From Vibrio cortegadensis (GTDB lineage Bacteria; Pseudomonadota; Gammaproteobacteria; Enterobacterales; Vibrionaceae), in contig NZ_AP025473.1 of the NCBI RefSeq assembly GCF_024347395.1, positions 434,001 to 498,000 on the forward strand: 64,000 bases of DNA, in the 5' to 3' direction. The notes below the pieces were generated by a model. The model saw only the letters and a program-made list of their open reading frames with translations. It made no database searches and had not been told where the DNA came from. Position 1 is the first letter of the stretch, and the number at the start of each line of letters is the position of its first letter. The position numbers were made by a program, and so were the translations under genes. Shown here piece after piece: positions 17,588 to 26,130 of this stretch.

Positions 17588-19411
17588 CTAGAGTTGGCGT
17601 AACACTCGGAATCCGACATAATTGGCTGCCATCGTAGGTGCTAAGTAGAGTTCGCTTTGTGCTTGAGCTTCATTTGGAGAGAAGCTCCAAGCGCCACCTT
17701 TTGCGACACCTTTGCTATCTTGTGTCCACTCCCAAACGTTGCCCACGACATCGTATAAGCCATATCGGTTGGCTGGGAATGATTTCACAGGCGAGGTGCT
17801 TACATTCGACCATGGTGTTCCGCTCCAACCTGTATTGGCTTGGCCTTCATCAAAGTTATCTCCCCACCAGAAATTGGATTTAGAACCGGCGCGAGCGGCT
17901 ACTTCCCACTCGTCACTGCTTGGTAGACGGTAAGTAAAGCCCGTCTCTTGTGAAAGCCAGTGAGTGTATGCTGTTGCATCATTGCGGCTGATGCATACAG
18001 CAGGAGAGCTTGCTGATTGCTTAAAGCCAGGGTTACGCCAATAGCTATCAGAAATAGGAGTGACTTCTGATTGGGCTACAGCAGTACAAATGTTCTGCAA
18101 CTCTGCATCTGTTTGATAATTCGTTCGTTTTATGAAAGTTTCAAACTGCATCACTGTGATTGGGGTAGAGGCAATAGCGAAAGCATGATCAAGGTTATAT
18201 TGCTTCTCTCCATGCTCCCCTAATAGGAATTGTCCAGGCTCAATGACGACCATTTCAGGTGCTTTGGCGTTGCTACCAATGGCGTCTGCGAATTTATGGC
18301 CTGTTTTTAACACATTCTCTTTCTCACGTAAGACGGCACGCAGCGTATGATCTGATTTAATTCTCAGTTCTTGATTAAAAGAGCGGTAGCCCTCTTTCTC
18401 TATGGTGATCATGTGTGGCCCTACAGGTAGCATCACTTCCAATGGTGTGCTGCCATATTTCACGCCATTCACCGACACGGAATCATTATATTGATTAGAG
18501 CGGATCGATAAGCTAACCCAAGCAACCTCTTTTTCAGGTGCTTTAGCGGATTCTTCTCCTGGTGCAAAACAGTATTGAGAATCGATGTTTAACAATTTAC
18601 AGGGAGCGTTGGTTGCAGGACGAGCTTCTAATTCAACATCGACAACTGTCTTATGTTTGTTATCACCATAGAAGCTAGCATTCACAACGTTATGGCGTAA
18701 TACGTGAATGCTTAGAGAAGCCGAGGCGATATTTTGTTTTACAAGCGCGGGTTCTGAAGTGCTTTCAACTAACTCGTTTTGGAATTGTTTTACTGCTTTT
18801 TGCAGGGCTAAATCTGTCGTTTGCCCTGAACACTGCGCCAGTGTCATATTTGATTGGCAGGTGTTAGTAAAGCTTACTTTTTGCTTGCCACTTTGGTGCA
18901 ACTCGCTTTTAAGTCGATCAGCTCGAGATCGTAGCTGTTCATTATCTAGCTGGGCGATAGACTGCTCAATCACGGCTTGCTCGGCCTTTAATTGTGCAAG
19001 CTCTAGTTCAAGTGCCTGTTTATCTTGTGCGGCTGTTAACTGTTCGCTTTGGTTTCGTTTTACTTTTGACCAAGCTTCTTGGTAAGCCGATTGTGTTGGT
19101 TCTAAGTCAAGCTCGGGCTCATCAATCATTTTGGCATAATCACGTTCAAGGTTTTGTTTGGCTTTTGCCAATATTGAACTGTATTGATTGTTTTGTTCGA
19201 TAAGTCGATTAACCAGCTCTTGCTGATTCGAAACTTGATTACTTTTATCAGCAACGAGCTTTTGAGCTGCTTCAAGTTCAGAGTGCTTAGTAAATAACTC
19301 GCTTTCTATACTAAGCACATTCGATGTTGGTGCTTGAGCATAAGTGGAGGTCATTACTAGGCAAGGTGCAAGAGCAAATAAGAGAGCAGGTAAACCTTGG
19401 CGCATTATCAT
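17588..19411 (-). CDS. Periplasmic coiled-coil/PEGA protein with FGE-sulfatase-like C-terminal domain
   Basis: 607 residues. Signal peptide (LPALLFALAPCLVMTSTYAQA), then a long helical coiled coil (about 30-175, Gln/Lys/Leu-rich), a cysteine-bearing domain (TCQSNMTLAQC; CKLLNIDSQYC), a PEGA domain (VNGVKYGSTPLEVMLPVG, about 305-350), and a FGE-sulfatase/SUMF1 fold from about 385 to the end (FLLGEHGEKQYNLDHAFAIA ... YRLPSSDEWEVAARAG ... GNVWEWTQD ... GFRVL). The two active-site cysteines of true formylglycine-generating enzymes, expected after GGAW, are missing, so catalysis of that type is unlikely. The N-terminal two thirds are paralogous to the next gene (19601-20704). Confidence 0.8.
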   Translation of the reverse strand: MIMRQGLPALLFALAPCLVMTSTYAQAPTSNVLSIESELFTKHSELEAAQKLVADKSNQVSNQQELVNRLIEQNNQYSSILAKAKQNLERDYAKMIDEPELDLEPTQSAYQEAWSKVKRNQSEQLTAAQDKQALELELAQLKAEQAVIEQSIAQLDNEQLRSRADRLKSELHQSGKQKVSFTNTCQSNMTLAQCSGQTTDLALQKAVKQFQNELVESTSEPALVKQNIASASLSIHVLRHNVVNASFYGDNKHKTVVDVELEARPATNAPCKLLNIDSQYCFAPGEESAKAPEKEVAWVSLSIRSNQYNDSVSVNGVKYGSTPLEVMLPVGPHMITIEKEGYRSFNQELRIKSDHTLRAVLREKENVLKTGHKFADAIGSNAKAPEMVVIEPGQFLLGEHGEKQYNLDHAFAIASTPITVMQFETFIKRTNYQTDAELQNICTAVAQSEVTPISDSYWRNPGFKQSASSPAVCISRNDATAYTHWLSQETGFTYRLPSSDEWEVAARAGSKSNFWWGDNFDEGQANTGWSGTPWSNVSTSPVKSFPANRYGLYDVVGNVWEWTQDSKGVAKGGAWSFSPNEAQAQSELYLAPTMAANYVGFRVLRQL

Positions 19412-19453
19412 TCTACTTAAGTCATATTTCTGAATATATGGTTATTCTAAACG

Positions 19454-19509
19454 AAAACGCCATTTTGTCTGAAGTCATCTGAGATATCTTCGTGACAAAA
19501 TGGCGTTTT
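19454..19509 (-). terminator. Long perfect hairpin between the two PEGA genes
   Basis: 16-base perfect stem AAAACGCCATTTTGTC / GACAAAATGGCGTTTT (19454-19469 with 19494-19509), 24-base loop. On the minus strand it ends TTTTCGTTT, so it fits a terminator of the gene ending at 19601, only 43 bases ahead of the next start at 19411. Confidence 0.7.
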
Positions 19510-19600
19510 AACGTCAGCTTTGTGAGTTTTGGCAAATAATTGAACAAAAATTGCTAATTAAACACTCACTTGTAATACATAAATATTGGGCTAGTTGGGT

Positions 19601-20704
19601 TTAACTCTCTTTATTAGGGAGTAGTTTTACCCAAACAGTGTCGTTACCGTTGAGTGTAATCACCCGATTGTATGTTTCGTAGCCTTGTTTTGATACCGTA
19701 ATCTGATGACGGCCATTTGGTAGTACGATCTCGACAGGAGTACTGCCGTAGTCGACGCCATTAATGGTTACTGAATCGTTATATTGATCAGAACGAACCT
19801 TTACATTGGCCCATTGCTTATCATTTTTTTCAGTTTTTGCTGCTTGGTCGCCTTTTAAGCAGTAACGCGGAGAGACATTCAGAAGTTTACAGGCTGCGAT
19901 TGCTTCAGGTTTCGCTTGCAGTTGTGCTTGCATTTGAGTGAAGTAAGCGCTGTTTCCTGAGAAGCCACTTTTGATGATTTGGCTCTCTTGAACATGAATA
20001 TTAAGTTGCACACCTTGAAGGTTTTGTTTCGCTATATTGGATTCGGTGAGCTTTGAAAGCATGTTTGAACGGAACGTTTTCACCGCTTTCTGTTTGGTTA
20101 GGTGCTTACCTTGGTTAGCACATTCACCTAGTGTCATGGTCGTTGAACACGTTGTTGTATAGCTTGTTTCAAGAACGGCACTTTCACGCAGTTCTGTTGC
20201 TAAACGCTTAACACGAGCTTCTACTTTCGACTCTTGTAAGTTCGCTAGCTCATTGTTGCTTCGTGCTTGCTTCTGCTTCAGTTGAGATAAGCGCATCTCA
20301 TTTTCAACAATTGACTGTTTACTCTCTAGTAACTGAGCTTGGTTCTCTTTTACATTGGTCCAAGATTCTTGGTATTTCTTCTGAAAAGAGACAAGATCGG
20401 TGTCTGGATCTTCAAGTAAACGGCTGTACTGTTTGTCTAACGCTGATTTAGCACGATTACGTTTCGCGTTAAAATCTTCACCATCACGTTTTAATTTAGC
20501 TTGTTGATTTAGAAGTTGTTTAAGATTCTCATTCTCAGCAGAATACTCTGATGAAAGGGTATTAAGTTCGTTCTGCTTTATGTCTAGCTTTTCATCGATA
20601 GCCGTAACAGGATCGACTTGAATTAGCTCTTCAGCTGATACCGATGTAGATACCCAGAAAGGAGTTAACGCTAATAAAAGCGTAGAAATGCGAAATGTGC
20701 TCAT
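19601..20704 (-). CDS. Periplasmic coiled-coil PEGA domain protein
   Basis: 367 residues from the ATG at 20704 (AGGGACCT upstream); a longer frame to 20836 has no sensible signal sequence. Signal peptide ISTLLLALTPFWVSTSVSAEE, coiled coil (about 30-160), a domain with paired cysteines (TTCSTTMTLGEC; CKLLNVSPRYC) and a C-terminal PEGA domain (VNGVDYGSTPVEIVLPNGRH). Paralogue of the neighbouring gene 17588-19411, with the same domain order and the same four cysteines, but without the FGE-like domain. PEGA domains are usually found on cell-surface or envelope proteins. Function unknown. Confidence 0.8.
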   Translation of the reverse strand: MSTFRISTLLLALTPFWVSTSVSAEELIQVDPVTAIDEKLDIKQNELNTLSSEYSAENENLKQLLNQQAKLKRDGEDFNAKRNRAKSALDKQYSRLLEDPDTDLVSFQKKYQESWTNVKENQAQLLESKQSIVENEMRLSQLKQKQARSNNELANLQESKVEARVKRLATELRESAVLETSYTTTCSTTMTLGECANQGKHLTKQKAVKTFRSNMLSKLTESNIAKQNLQGVQLNIHVQESQIIKSGFSGNSAYFTQMQAQLQAKPEAIAACKLLNVSPRYCLKGDQAAKTEKNDKQWANVKVRSDQYNDSVTINGVDYGSTPVEIVLPNGRHQITVSKQGYETYNRVITLNGNDTVWVKLLPNKES

Positions 20705-21125
20705 AGGTCCCTGCAGTAAGTTGTATTGAAAAATACGCAGATAGTTACATCGGCGAAAAGATATTATTTTGACGACTATGTATTTAAGCCCATAGTTTAG
20801 GCAAATATGAACGCTAAAAAATGCAGCAGAACGCACAAAAAGTGTAAGGTGCTTGAATCTGCATAAATTTTTCTAGTGCTATTTTGAGCTGTACGCAAAA
20901 TTATGCAAGTGTCAGCGATTAAATTAATGGATTTATAATTAGTTGATTGCACATTAACCGTAATTAATGTGCACTTGATCATTGTTCCGAGAGCTTTGGT
21001 GATCAGAAATCAGTGAACCTATAAGTGTGTTGATGCGTATTTTTGTGGAAAAGGATCGATTTTTTAGTGCTACAAAGCTTCTTGTTATATCATCTATTAA
21101 GCACGCCACATTGGAATCGAAACAG
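20705..21125. other. Intergenic region between the PEGA gene and the putA regulator
   Basis: 421 bases holding the divergent promoters of the PEGA gene (minus) and the AraC-type gene (plus). The clear feature is a 26-base inverted repeat at 20948-20973. No gene with a ribosome binding site was found. Confidence 0.5.
20948..20973. promoter_or_regulatory. Inverted repeat, possible operator upstream of the AraC-type gene
   Basis: TGCACATTAA and TTAATGTGCA (20948-20957 and 20964-20973) separated by CCGTAA. There is no T run on either side, so an operator is more likely than a terminator. It lies about 150 bases before the regulator start. The protein that binds it is unknown. Confidence 0.45.
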
Positions 21126-21953
21126 ATGAAAACCCCTGCGACTCAATCACCTTCTTTAATTGACGATATCGCCAAAGATTTGGCACCTAGGCCAGCAGAG
21201 ATAGTTACGCTACCTTCACACATGGATTGTCATGAGCATTCTTACAGTCAAGTGGTTATCGGCTTGAAAGGGCAAGCGGAGTTTGAAGTCAGCGGGCGGG
21301 GTAACCTAGTTGGGCCAGGACAGGGTTGTGTGGTTACCGCAAGTTCTGATCATGCCTTTGGCGGCGTGATCGGGCAGTCGGATATTTTGGTGTTAAACAT
21401 GCCTGTTGCCACCAGTGATGATCCTTTAATGCTTGATAAGATCAACCAGCTATCTCGAGCTGATACCTACTTTCAATTGGATAGCCAAATTCAGAAGTTG
21501 ATCAGAATGTTAGTGCTTGAAATGCAATCTAGCCCGGATGATCTTTTGCTTAGCCGAGCTTGTAACGATACGGTTGTTGCGTTGCTACAAAGGCATATTT
21601 CAGTGTTTGAAACCTCAGCTAAAGAGTCCCGTTTTGATCTTGAAGCGATCGATCGCTATATCGAACTCCATCTCAGTCACAAAATTTCTGTCGCCCAGCT
21701 TGCTGGTAGCGTATTCCTTGGAGAGAGCCAATTTCATATGCTGTTCAAAGATCAGATGGGGATTACCCCTCATCAATATGTTTTAGGTAAGCGAATTGAT
21801 ATGGCAAGAACGTTGATTGATCAGGGGTCGTTAAGTTTAGGGCAGATCGCGGAATTGACAGGCTTCTCTGGACAAAGCACTTTTACTCATACTTTTACAC
21901 GCCTTCAAGGGATCTCTCCATCTCGATACAAAAAGCAATCTTCTGTTAAATAA
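21126..21953 (+). CDS. putR: AraC family regulator, probable put operon activator
   Basis: 275 residues from the ATG at 21126; an upstream in-frame ATG at 21027 adds a stretch without family features. N-terminal cupin-like sensor (DCHEHSYSQVVIGLKGQAEFEV) and C-terminal AraC double helix-turn-helix (about 175-270; SVAQLAGSVFLGESQFHMLFKDQMGITPHQYVLGKRI ... GFSGQSTFTHTFTRLQGISPSRYK). It lies directly upstream of putA in the same direction with a terminator between. Vibrio vulnificus has a regulator called PutR for its putAP genes; I equate the two from position and family only, so the symbol is tentative. Confidence 0.75.
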   Translation: MKTPATQSPSLIDDIAKDLAPRPAEIVTLPSHMDCHEHSYSQVVIGLKGQAEFEVSGRGNLVGPGQGCVVTASSDHAFGGVIGQSDILVLNMPVATSDDPLMLDKINQLSRADTYFQLDSQIQKLIRMLVLEMQSSPDDLLLSRACNDTVVALLQRHISVFETSAKESRFDLEAIDRYIELHLSHKISVAQLAGSVFLGESQFHMLFKDQMGITPHQYVLGKRIDMARTLIDQGSLSLGQIAELTGFSGQSTFTHTFTRLQGISPSRYKKQSSVK

Positions 21954-22019
21954 GTCATTAGTTACGGATTAATATATTGCCAGTTCTTATGTGATATTGT
22001 TTATACTTTGTTAAAAAAG

Positions 22020-22046
22020 CGAGTTTTTAGCAAAAAACTCGGAGTT
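22020..22046 (+). terminator. Terminator between the AraC-type gene and putA
   Basis: Stem CGAGTTTTT / AAAAACTCG (22020-22028 with 22033-22041), loop AGCA, then GAGTTTTTG. It separates the regulator transcript from putA. Confidence 0.65.
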
Positions 22047-22047
22047 T

Positions 22048-22076
22048 TTGACAAGTAATCCTCTTCTGCTCAAAAT
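22048..22076 (+). promoter_or_regulatory. Possible putA promoter
   Basis: TTGACA (22048-22053), 17 bases, then CAAAAT (22071-22076). The -35 is perfect but the -10 is poor, which fits an activator-dependent promoter. Position is about 60 bases before the putA start. Confidence 0.35.
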
Positions 22077-22136
22077 ACACTGCCAGCCATTGTAGAAACT
22101 CCGATACTTTTTCGGATGTGAGATTGAGGAAAACGC

Positions 22137-25100
22137 ATGTTTACTGCTACTGATGTGTTAAAACCAGAGTTTATTGAGCAACCGCTTGATAAGCTGTGGT
22201 CACTGATCTCGCCATTATATATGGTGGATGAGTCCCAATGGCTAAAGCAACTTTTACCGCTAGCTATCCCTTCAGAACAAGAAAAATCAGAGATTTCACT
22301 TAAAACGACTCAACTGATTGAATCTATTCGAGCGGATAAAAAGTCGATCCAAATGATTGATGCACTACTTCTTGAGTACAGTTTAGATACGCAAGAGGGC
22401 ATTCTATTGATGTGTCTAGCGGAAGCGTTAATGCGTATTCCTGATTCGGCAACCGCTGATGCTCTCATTCGAGATAAATTGACCGTTGCAGATTGGAAAT
22501 CTCACCTCAAAAATTCAGATTCTGTTTTCGTTAATGCATCCACTTGGGGCTTAATGTTAACAGGCAAAGTCGTTGGGTTATCAGACCAAGATTCTCCAAG
22601 CCCAGCACAAGCGATGAACCGTTTAGTTAACAAGCTATCAGAGCCTGTAATTCGAAATGCCATGCATCAAGCAATGAAAATTATGGGGCACCAATTTGTA
22701 TTGGGACGCAGCATTGCTGAAGCGCAAAAAAATGGCCGTGCCATGCGCGATAAAGGCTTCACTTACTCATATGACATGTTGGGTGAAGCGGCATTGACCA
22801 CTGCCGATGCAAATAAGTACTTCAAAGATTATTTGATGGCGATTGAGGCTGTGGGCCGCGATGGCTATCAGTCAAAGGCATCGGCAAAGATGGAAAGTCC
22901 TGCCCCGTCGGTTTCTATTAAGCTATCCGCTTTACACCCACGCTATGAAGTGGCGAACGAAGACCGAGTTCTAACGGAATTAGCCGACACTTTAGAGCAA
23001 CTATTACGCCGCGCCGTCGAGTTAGATGTTGCGATTACGATTGATGCCGAAGAAGCGGACCGTTTAGAACTGTCGCTGAAACTGTTTGAGAAAGTGTATC
23101 GCAGCGATTTGGTCAAAGGATGGGGCAAGTTTGGTCTGGTTATTCAAACTTACTCTAAACGTGCCCTTCCGGTGTTGGTTTGGATTAATGCGTTAGCAAA
23201 AGAGCAGGGTGATCAGATCCCATTGCGCCTGGTAAAAGGGGCTTATTGGGATAGCGAAATCAAATGGTCGCAGCAAGCAGGTTACGACAACTACCCAGTA
23301 TATACTCGTAAAGAATCAACGGATGTTGCATATTTAGCTTGTGCTCGCTTCCTACTTAGCGAAGGTGTTCGCGGCAATATTTTCCCTCAGTTTGCAAGTC
23401 ACAATGCACACACGGTAACGGCTATCGCAGTGATGGCACAGCATAAAGAGTTTGAATTTCAACGTTTACATGGCATGGGCGACTCGCTTTATAACCATGC
23501 GATGGAAGCGTACCAACAGTCAGTACGAATCTATGCACCAGTCGGTAGCCATAAAGATTTGCTTCCTTATTTAGTTCGTCGTTTATTAGAAAATGGCGCG
23601 AACAGTTCATTTGTTCATCGTTTGGTTGATGCTCGCTGCCCAATTAGTGAGCTGACTCAGCATCCTGTCGATATGCTGTTAAGTTTCGATACATTGAACA
23701 ATACAAAAATCCCATTGCCTACAGATGTTTTCCCCGAGCGGAAAAATGCCTATGGGGTGAACGTTGATATTGAAAGTGAAGCCTCGGTGTTTGAAGCGCA
23801 AGTGACAAGCTTCTTAGATAAACAGTGGTCGGCAGGCCCTGTGCTCAATGGTTCAAGTCATTTCGAAAGCATGATCAAGGCAGAAGATCATATTGAAACG
23901 ATCACTGCACCTTACGATCGTCGAATTACGGTTGGGCAGGTTGCTTTTGCAAACCTTGATCATGTTTCCGCTGCAATAGAAGGTGCGGAAACGGCTTTCG
24001 CGGCTTGGCAGTTGGCGAGTATTCAAGATAAGAGCGCACTATTAGAACGTTTAGCCGATCTTCTCGAAGAGAATTTGGCGGAGTTGGTGGCGATCTGTCA
24101 TCAAGAAGCGGGCAAAACCATTCATGACAGTATTGATGAAGTTCGTGAGGCGGTGGATTTCTGTCGTTACTACGCGAAGCAAGTCGATAATCTCGCGCAA
24201 TTCAGCATTGAAGGATTTGATGGTGTAACACGCATCGCTTCACGTCAGGGTCGTGGTGTGTTTGTGTGCATTAGCCCGTGGAACTTCCCTCTGGCTATTT
24301 TCTTAGGCCAGATCACCGCTGCTTTGGTTGCAGGAAATACGGTTGTTGCAAAACCTGCCGAGCAGACGAGCTTAATTGCTGCTCGCGCGGTTGAATTGAT
24401 GCAGCAAGCAGGATTTCCTGAAGGGACTATTCAGTTACTTCCTGGACGCGGTGCTGAGATTGGCTCTGCTTTAACATCTCACCCTTCAATTGCTGGCGTT
24501 GCCTTTACTGGGTCTACGGCGACGGCGCAACGAATTAATGTGACATTGGCAGAGCGTGATGCTGCGCCAGTTCCATTCATTGCTGAGACTGGTGGTCAAA
24601 ATGCGATGATCGTCGACAGTACGGCATTACCTGAACAAGTCGTTCGTGATGTTATTCGCTCTTCATTTGCTTCTGCTGGCCAACGTTGTTCTGCGCTTCG
24701 CGTTTTGTTTGTACAAGAAGATATTGCAGATCGCATTGTGGCGCTTATTCAAGGTGCGATGAATGAGTTAAGTGTTGGTATTCCACACCTACACAAAACG
24801 GATGTTGGTCCTGTGATTGATGCAACCGCTAAGACTAAGTTATTGGCCCACTTAGAGAGCATGAATAACTCGCAGAAGAAAGTGGCTCAGTTAGAACTGG
24901 GAGCCGTCTGTGAGCATGGAGACTTTGTCCCGCCAAGTGCTTTTGAAATTGATGATATTTCGTGTTTAAAAGAAGAGCAGTTTGGTCCTATCCTGCATAT
25001 TGTTCGTTTTAAAGCGAGCGAATTAACGAATGTGGTCGAACAAATTAACCAGACGGGCTTTGGCCTAACCATGGGCATCCATAGCCGAAATGAAACGACT

Positions 25101-25289
25101 TACCGCTGGATTGAAAAACATGCGCGTGTTGGAAACTGTTATATCAACCGAGATCAAGTAGGAGCAGTCGTTGGTGTTCAACCATTTGGAGGCCAAGGAC
25201 TATCAGGTACAGGGCCAAAAGCTGGCGGCCCGCACTATTTGTACCGTTTCACTCAGGTTAAATTTGCTGATCAATCAGCGTCTCACTAA
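22137..25289 (+). CDS. putA: Bifunctional proline dehydrogenase / L-glutamate-gamma-semialdehyde dehydrogenase
   Basis: 1050 residues. It lacks the N-terminal ribbon-helix-helix DNA-binding domain of E. coli PutA. The FAD-dependent proline dehydrogenase barrel runs to about residue 500 (SIKLSALHPRYE, VTIDAEEADRLE-like segment, LRLVKGAYWD, FASHNAHTV). The NAD-dependent aldehyde dehydrogenase part follows (SPWNFPLAIFLGQ; catalytic Cys in SAGQRCSALR, C851) and ends at PFGGQGLSGTGPKAGGPHYLYRF. It therefore stops where the shortest (type A) PutAs stop and lacks the extra C-terminal domain of long PutAs. It oxidises proline to glutamate at the inner membrane. First gene of an operon with the small gene at 25310 and putP. 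Confidence 0.97.
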   Translation: MFTATDVLKPEFIEQPLDKLWSLISPLYMVDESQWLKQLLPLAIPSEQEKSEISLKTTQLIESIRADKKSIQMIDALLLEYSLDTQEGILLMCLAEALMRIPDSATADALIRDKLTVADWKSHLKNSDSVFVNASTWGLMLTGKVVGLSDQDSPSPAQAMNRLVNKLSEPVIRNAMHQAMKIMGHQFVLGRSIAEAQKNGRAMRDKGFTYSYDMLGEAALTTADANKYFKDYLMAIEAVGRDGYQSKASAKMESPAPSVSIKLSALHPRYEVANEDRVLTELADTLEQLLRRAVELDVAITIDAEEADRLELSLKLFEKVYRSDLVKGWGKFGLVIQTYSKRALPVLVWINALAKEQGDQIPLRLVKGAYWDSEIKWSQQAGYDNYPVYTRKESTDVAYLACARFLLSEGVRGNIFPQFASHNAHTVTAIAVMAQHKEFEFQRLHGMGDSLYNHAMEAYQQSVRIYAPVGSHKDLLPYLVRRLLENGANSSFVHRLVDARCPISELTQHPVDMLLSFDTLNNTKIPLPTDVFPERKNAYGVNVDIESEASVFEAQVTSFLDKQWSAGPVLNGSSHFESMIKAEDHIETITAPYDRRITVGQVAFANLDHVSAAIEGAETAFAAWQLASIQDKSALLERLADLLEENLAELVAICHQEAGKTIHDSIDEVREAVDFCRYYAKQVDNLAQFSIEGFDGVTRIASRQGRGVFVCISPWNFPLAIFLGQITAALVAGNTVVAKPAEQTSLIAARAVELMQQAGFPEGTIQLLPGRGAEIGSALTSHPSIAGVAFTGSTATAQRINVTLAERDAAPVPFIAETGGQNAMIVDSTALPEQVVRDVIRSSFASAGQRCSALRVLFVQEDIADRIVALIQGAMNELSVGIPHLHKTDVGPVIDATAKTKLLAHLESMNNSQKKVAQLELGAVCEHGDFVPPSAFEIDDISCLKEEQFGPILHIVRFKASELTNVVEQINQTGFGLTMGIHSRNETTYRWIEKHARVGNCYINRDQVGAVVGVQPFGGQGLSGTGPKAGGPHYLYRFTQVKFADQSASH

Positions 25290-25309
25290 GAAAGCACAGG
25301 AGAAATATC

Positions 25310-26047
25310 ATGGTTCATCAAGTGACAGGTTTTTCAGATGCTTTTTTAGCATGGGAACAGTGGAATTTAACCAACTTTGATTATAAGTGTGAGCAGTTAC
25401 TTTCACTGAAGGCTCAATTAAGTGAGGTTTTACCTAGCTTAGCGCCAGTGATGTCATTTCACATTCAACAAGCTTCAACCTTGCTCGCAGAGAGTCACCA
25501 ATTAATTGGGCCTACGGGTGAAACAAACGAACTTTACACCGCTGGGCGTGGTGTCGCGGCTCTTGTTTTTGAACAAGATTCCAATGGGGATACGACAGCT
25601 CAACAAGCCATAATTGCTCAATTTACTGCGGCACTGATTGCTGGAAACAGCGTGATGTTATGCAGTGATGATATGGCGCTAAACCAAGGAATTCAAACTG
25701 CCATAGAGCAGTCTCGTTTCCCTAATAACCTGATTCAAGTCGTCTCTTACGATGCCTATCATCAACTGCTCGCATGTGATGTGCGATCGGTGGGTTATGT
25801 CGGAAACTCGGAGATTGAACATAGCATCAATCTTCAATTAGCTAAGAGAGAGGGGGCCATCGTGAACTTAGTGTCACAAGTATTGGTTTCTAATCACTTA
25901 GCGTCGGAAAAGGATCTGGCGACATTGACTGTTGCTCATGATCCACACTTATCGCTGCGCTTCATAACGGAACGTACGAGAACTATAAACATAACAGCTG
26001 TGGGCGGTAACGCGACCTTGTTAGAACTTGGAAGTGACGCTCACTAA
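25310..26047 (+). CDS. Stand-alone PutA C-terminal ALDH-like domain protein
   Basis: 245 residues, 20 bases after putA with AGGAG before the ATG. The middle resembles the NAD-binding half of aldehyde dehydrogenases (GRGVAALVFEQ ... AQFTAALIAGNSVMLCSDD ... FPNNLIQVVS ... VGYVGNSE), paralleling PutA's own GRGVFVCISPWNF ... ITAALVAGNTVVAKPAE ... FTGST. There is no catalytic Cys domain, so it cannot be a working P5C dehydrogenase. The end, ERTRTINITAVGGNATLLELG, resembles the extreme C-terminus of E. coli PutA (ERSLSVNTAAAGGNASLMTIG from memory). I infer that it is the C-terminal ALDH-superfamily domain of long PutAs carried as a separate protein, which could dock on PutA and close its substrate channel. 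Databases often label this gene P5C dehydrogenase. Confidence 0.8.
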   Translation: MVHQVTGFSDAFLAWEQWNLTNFDYKCEQLLSLKAQLSEVLPSLAPVMSFHIQQASTLLAESHQLIGPTGETNELYTAGRGVAALVFEQDSNGDTTAQQAIIAQFTAALIAGNSVMLCSDDMALNQGIQTAIEQSRFPNNLIQVVSYDAYHQLLACDVRSVGYVGNSEIEHSINLQLAKREGAIVNLVSQVLVSNHLASEKDLATLTVAHDPHLSLRFITERTRTINITAVGGNATLLELGSDAH

Positions 26048-26059
26048 CTTTCTTTATTA

Positions 26060-26095
26060 CCTCTCCTCTTCAAACTATCTAAAGAAGAGGAGGGG
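26060..26095 (+). other. Hairpin in the gap before putP
   Basis: Twelve-base stem (26060-26071 with 26084-26095) of CCTCTCCTCTTC type pairing with GAAGAGGAGGGG, 12-base loop, no T run. It may slow transcription or protect/process the mRNA between the putA part and putP. Confidence 0.55.
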
Positions 26096-26130
26096 GCATG
26101 GAAAGCGATCTTTAAGAAGAGGACCATCAA

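Noticed and set aside
17588..19411. True formylglycine-generating enzyme
   Set aside because: The two active-site cysteines expected after the GGAW segment are absent, and no sulfatase gene is nearby.
25310..26047. Functional P5C dehydrogenase
   Set aside because: No catalytic Cys domain; the product is too short and looks like the PutA C-terminal domain instead.
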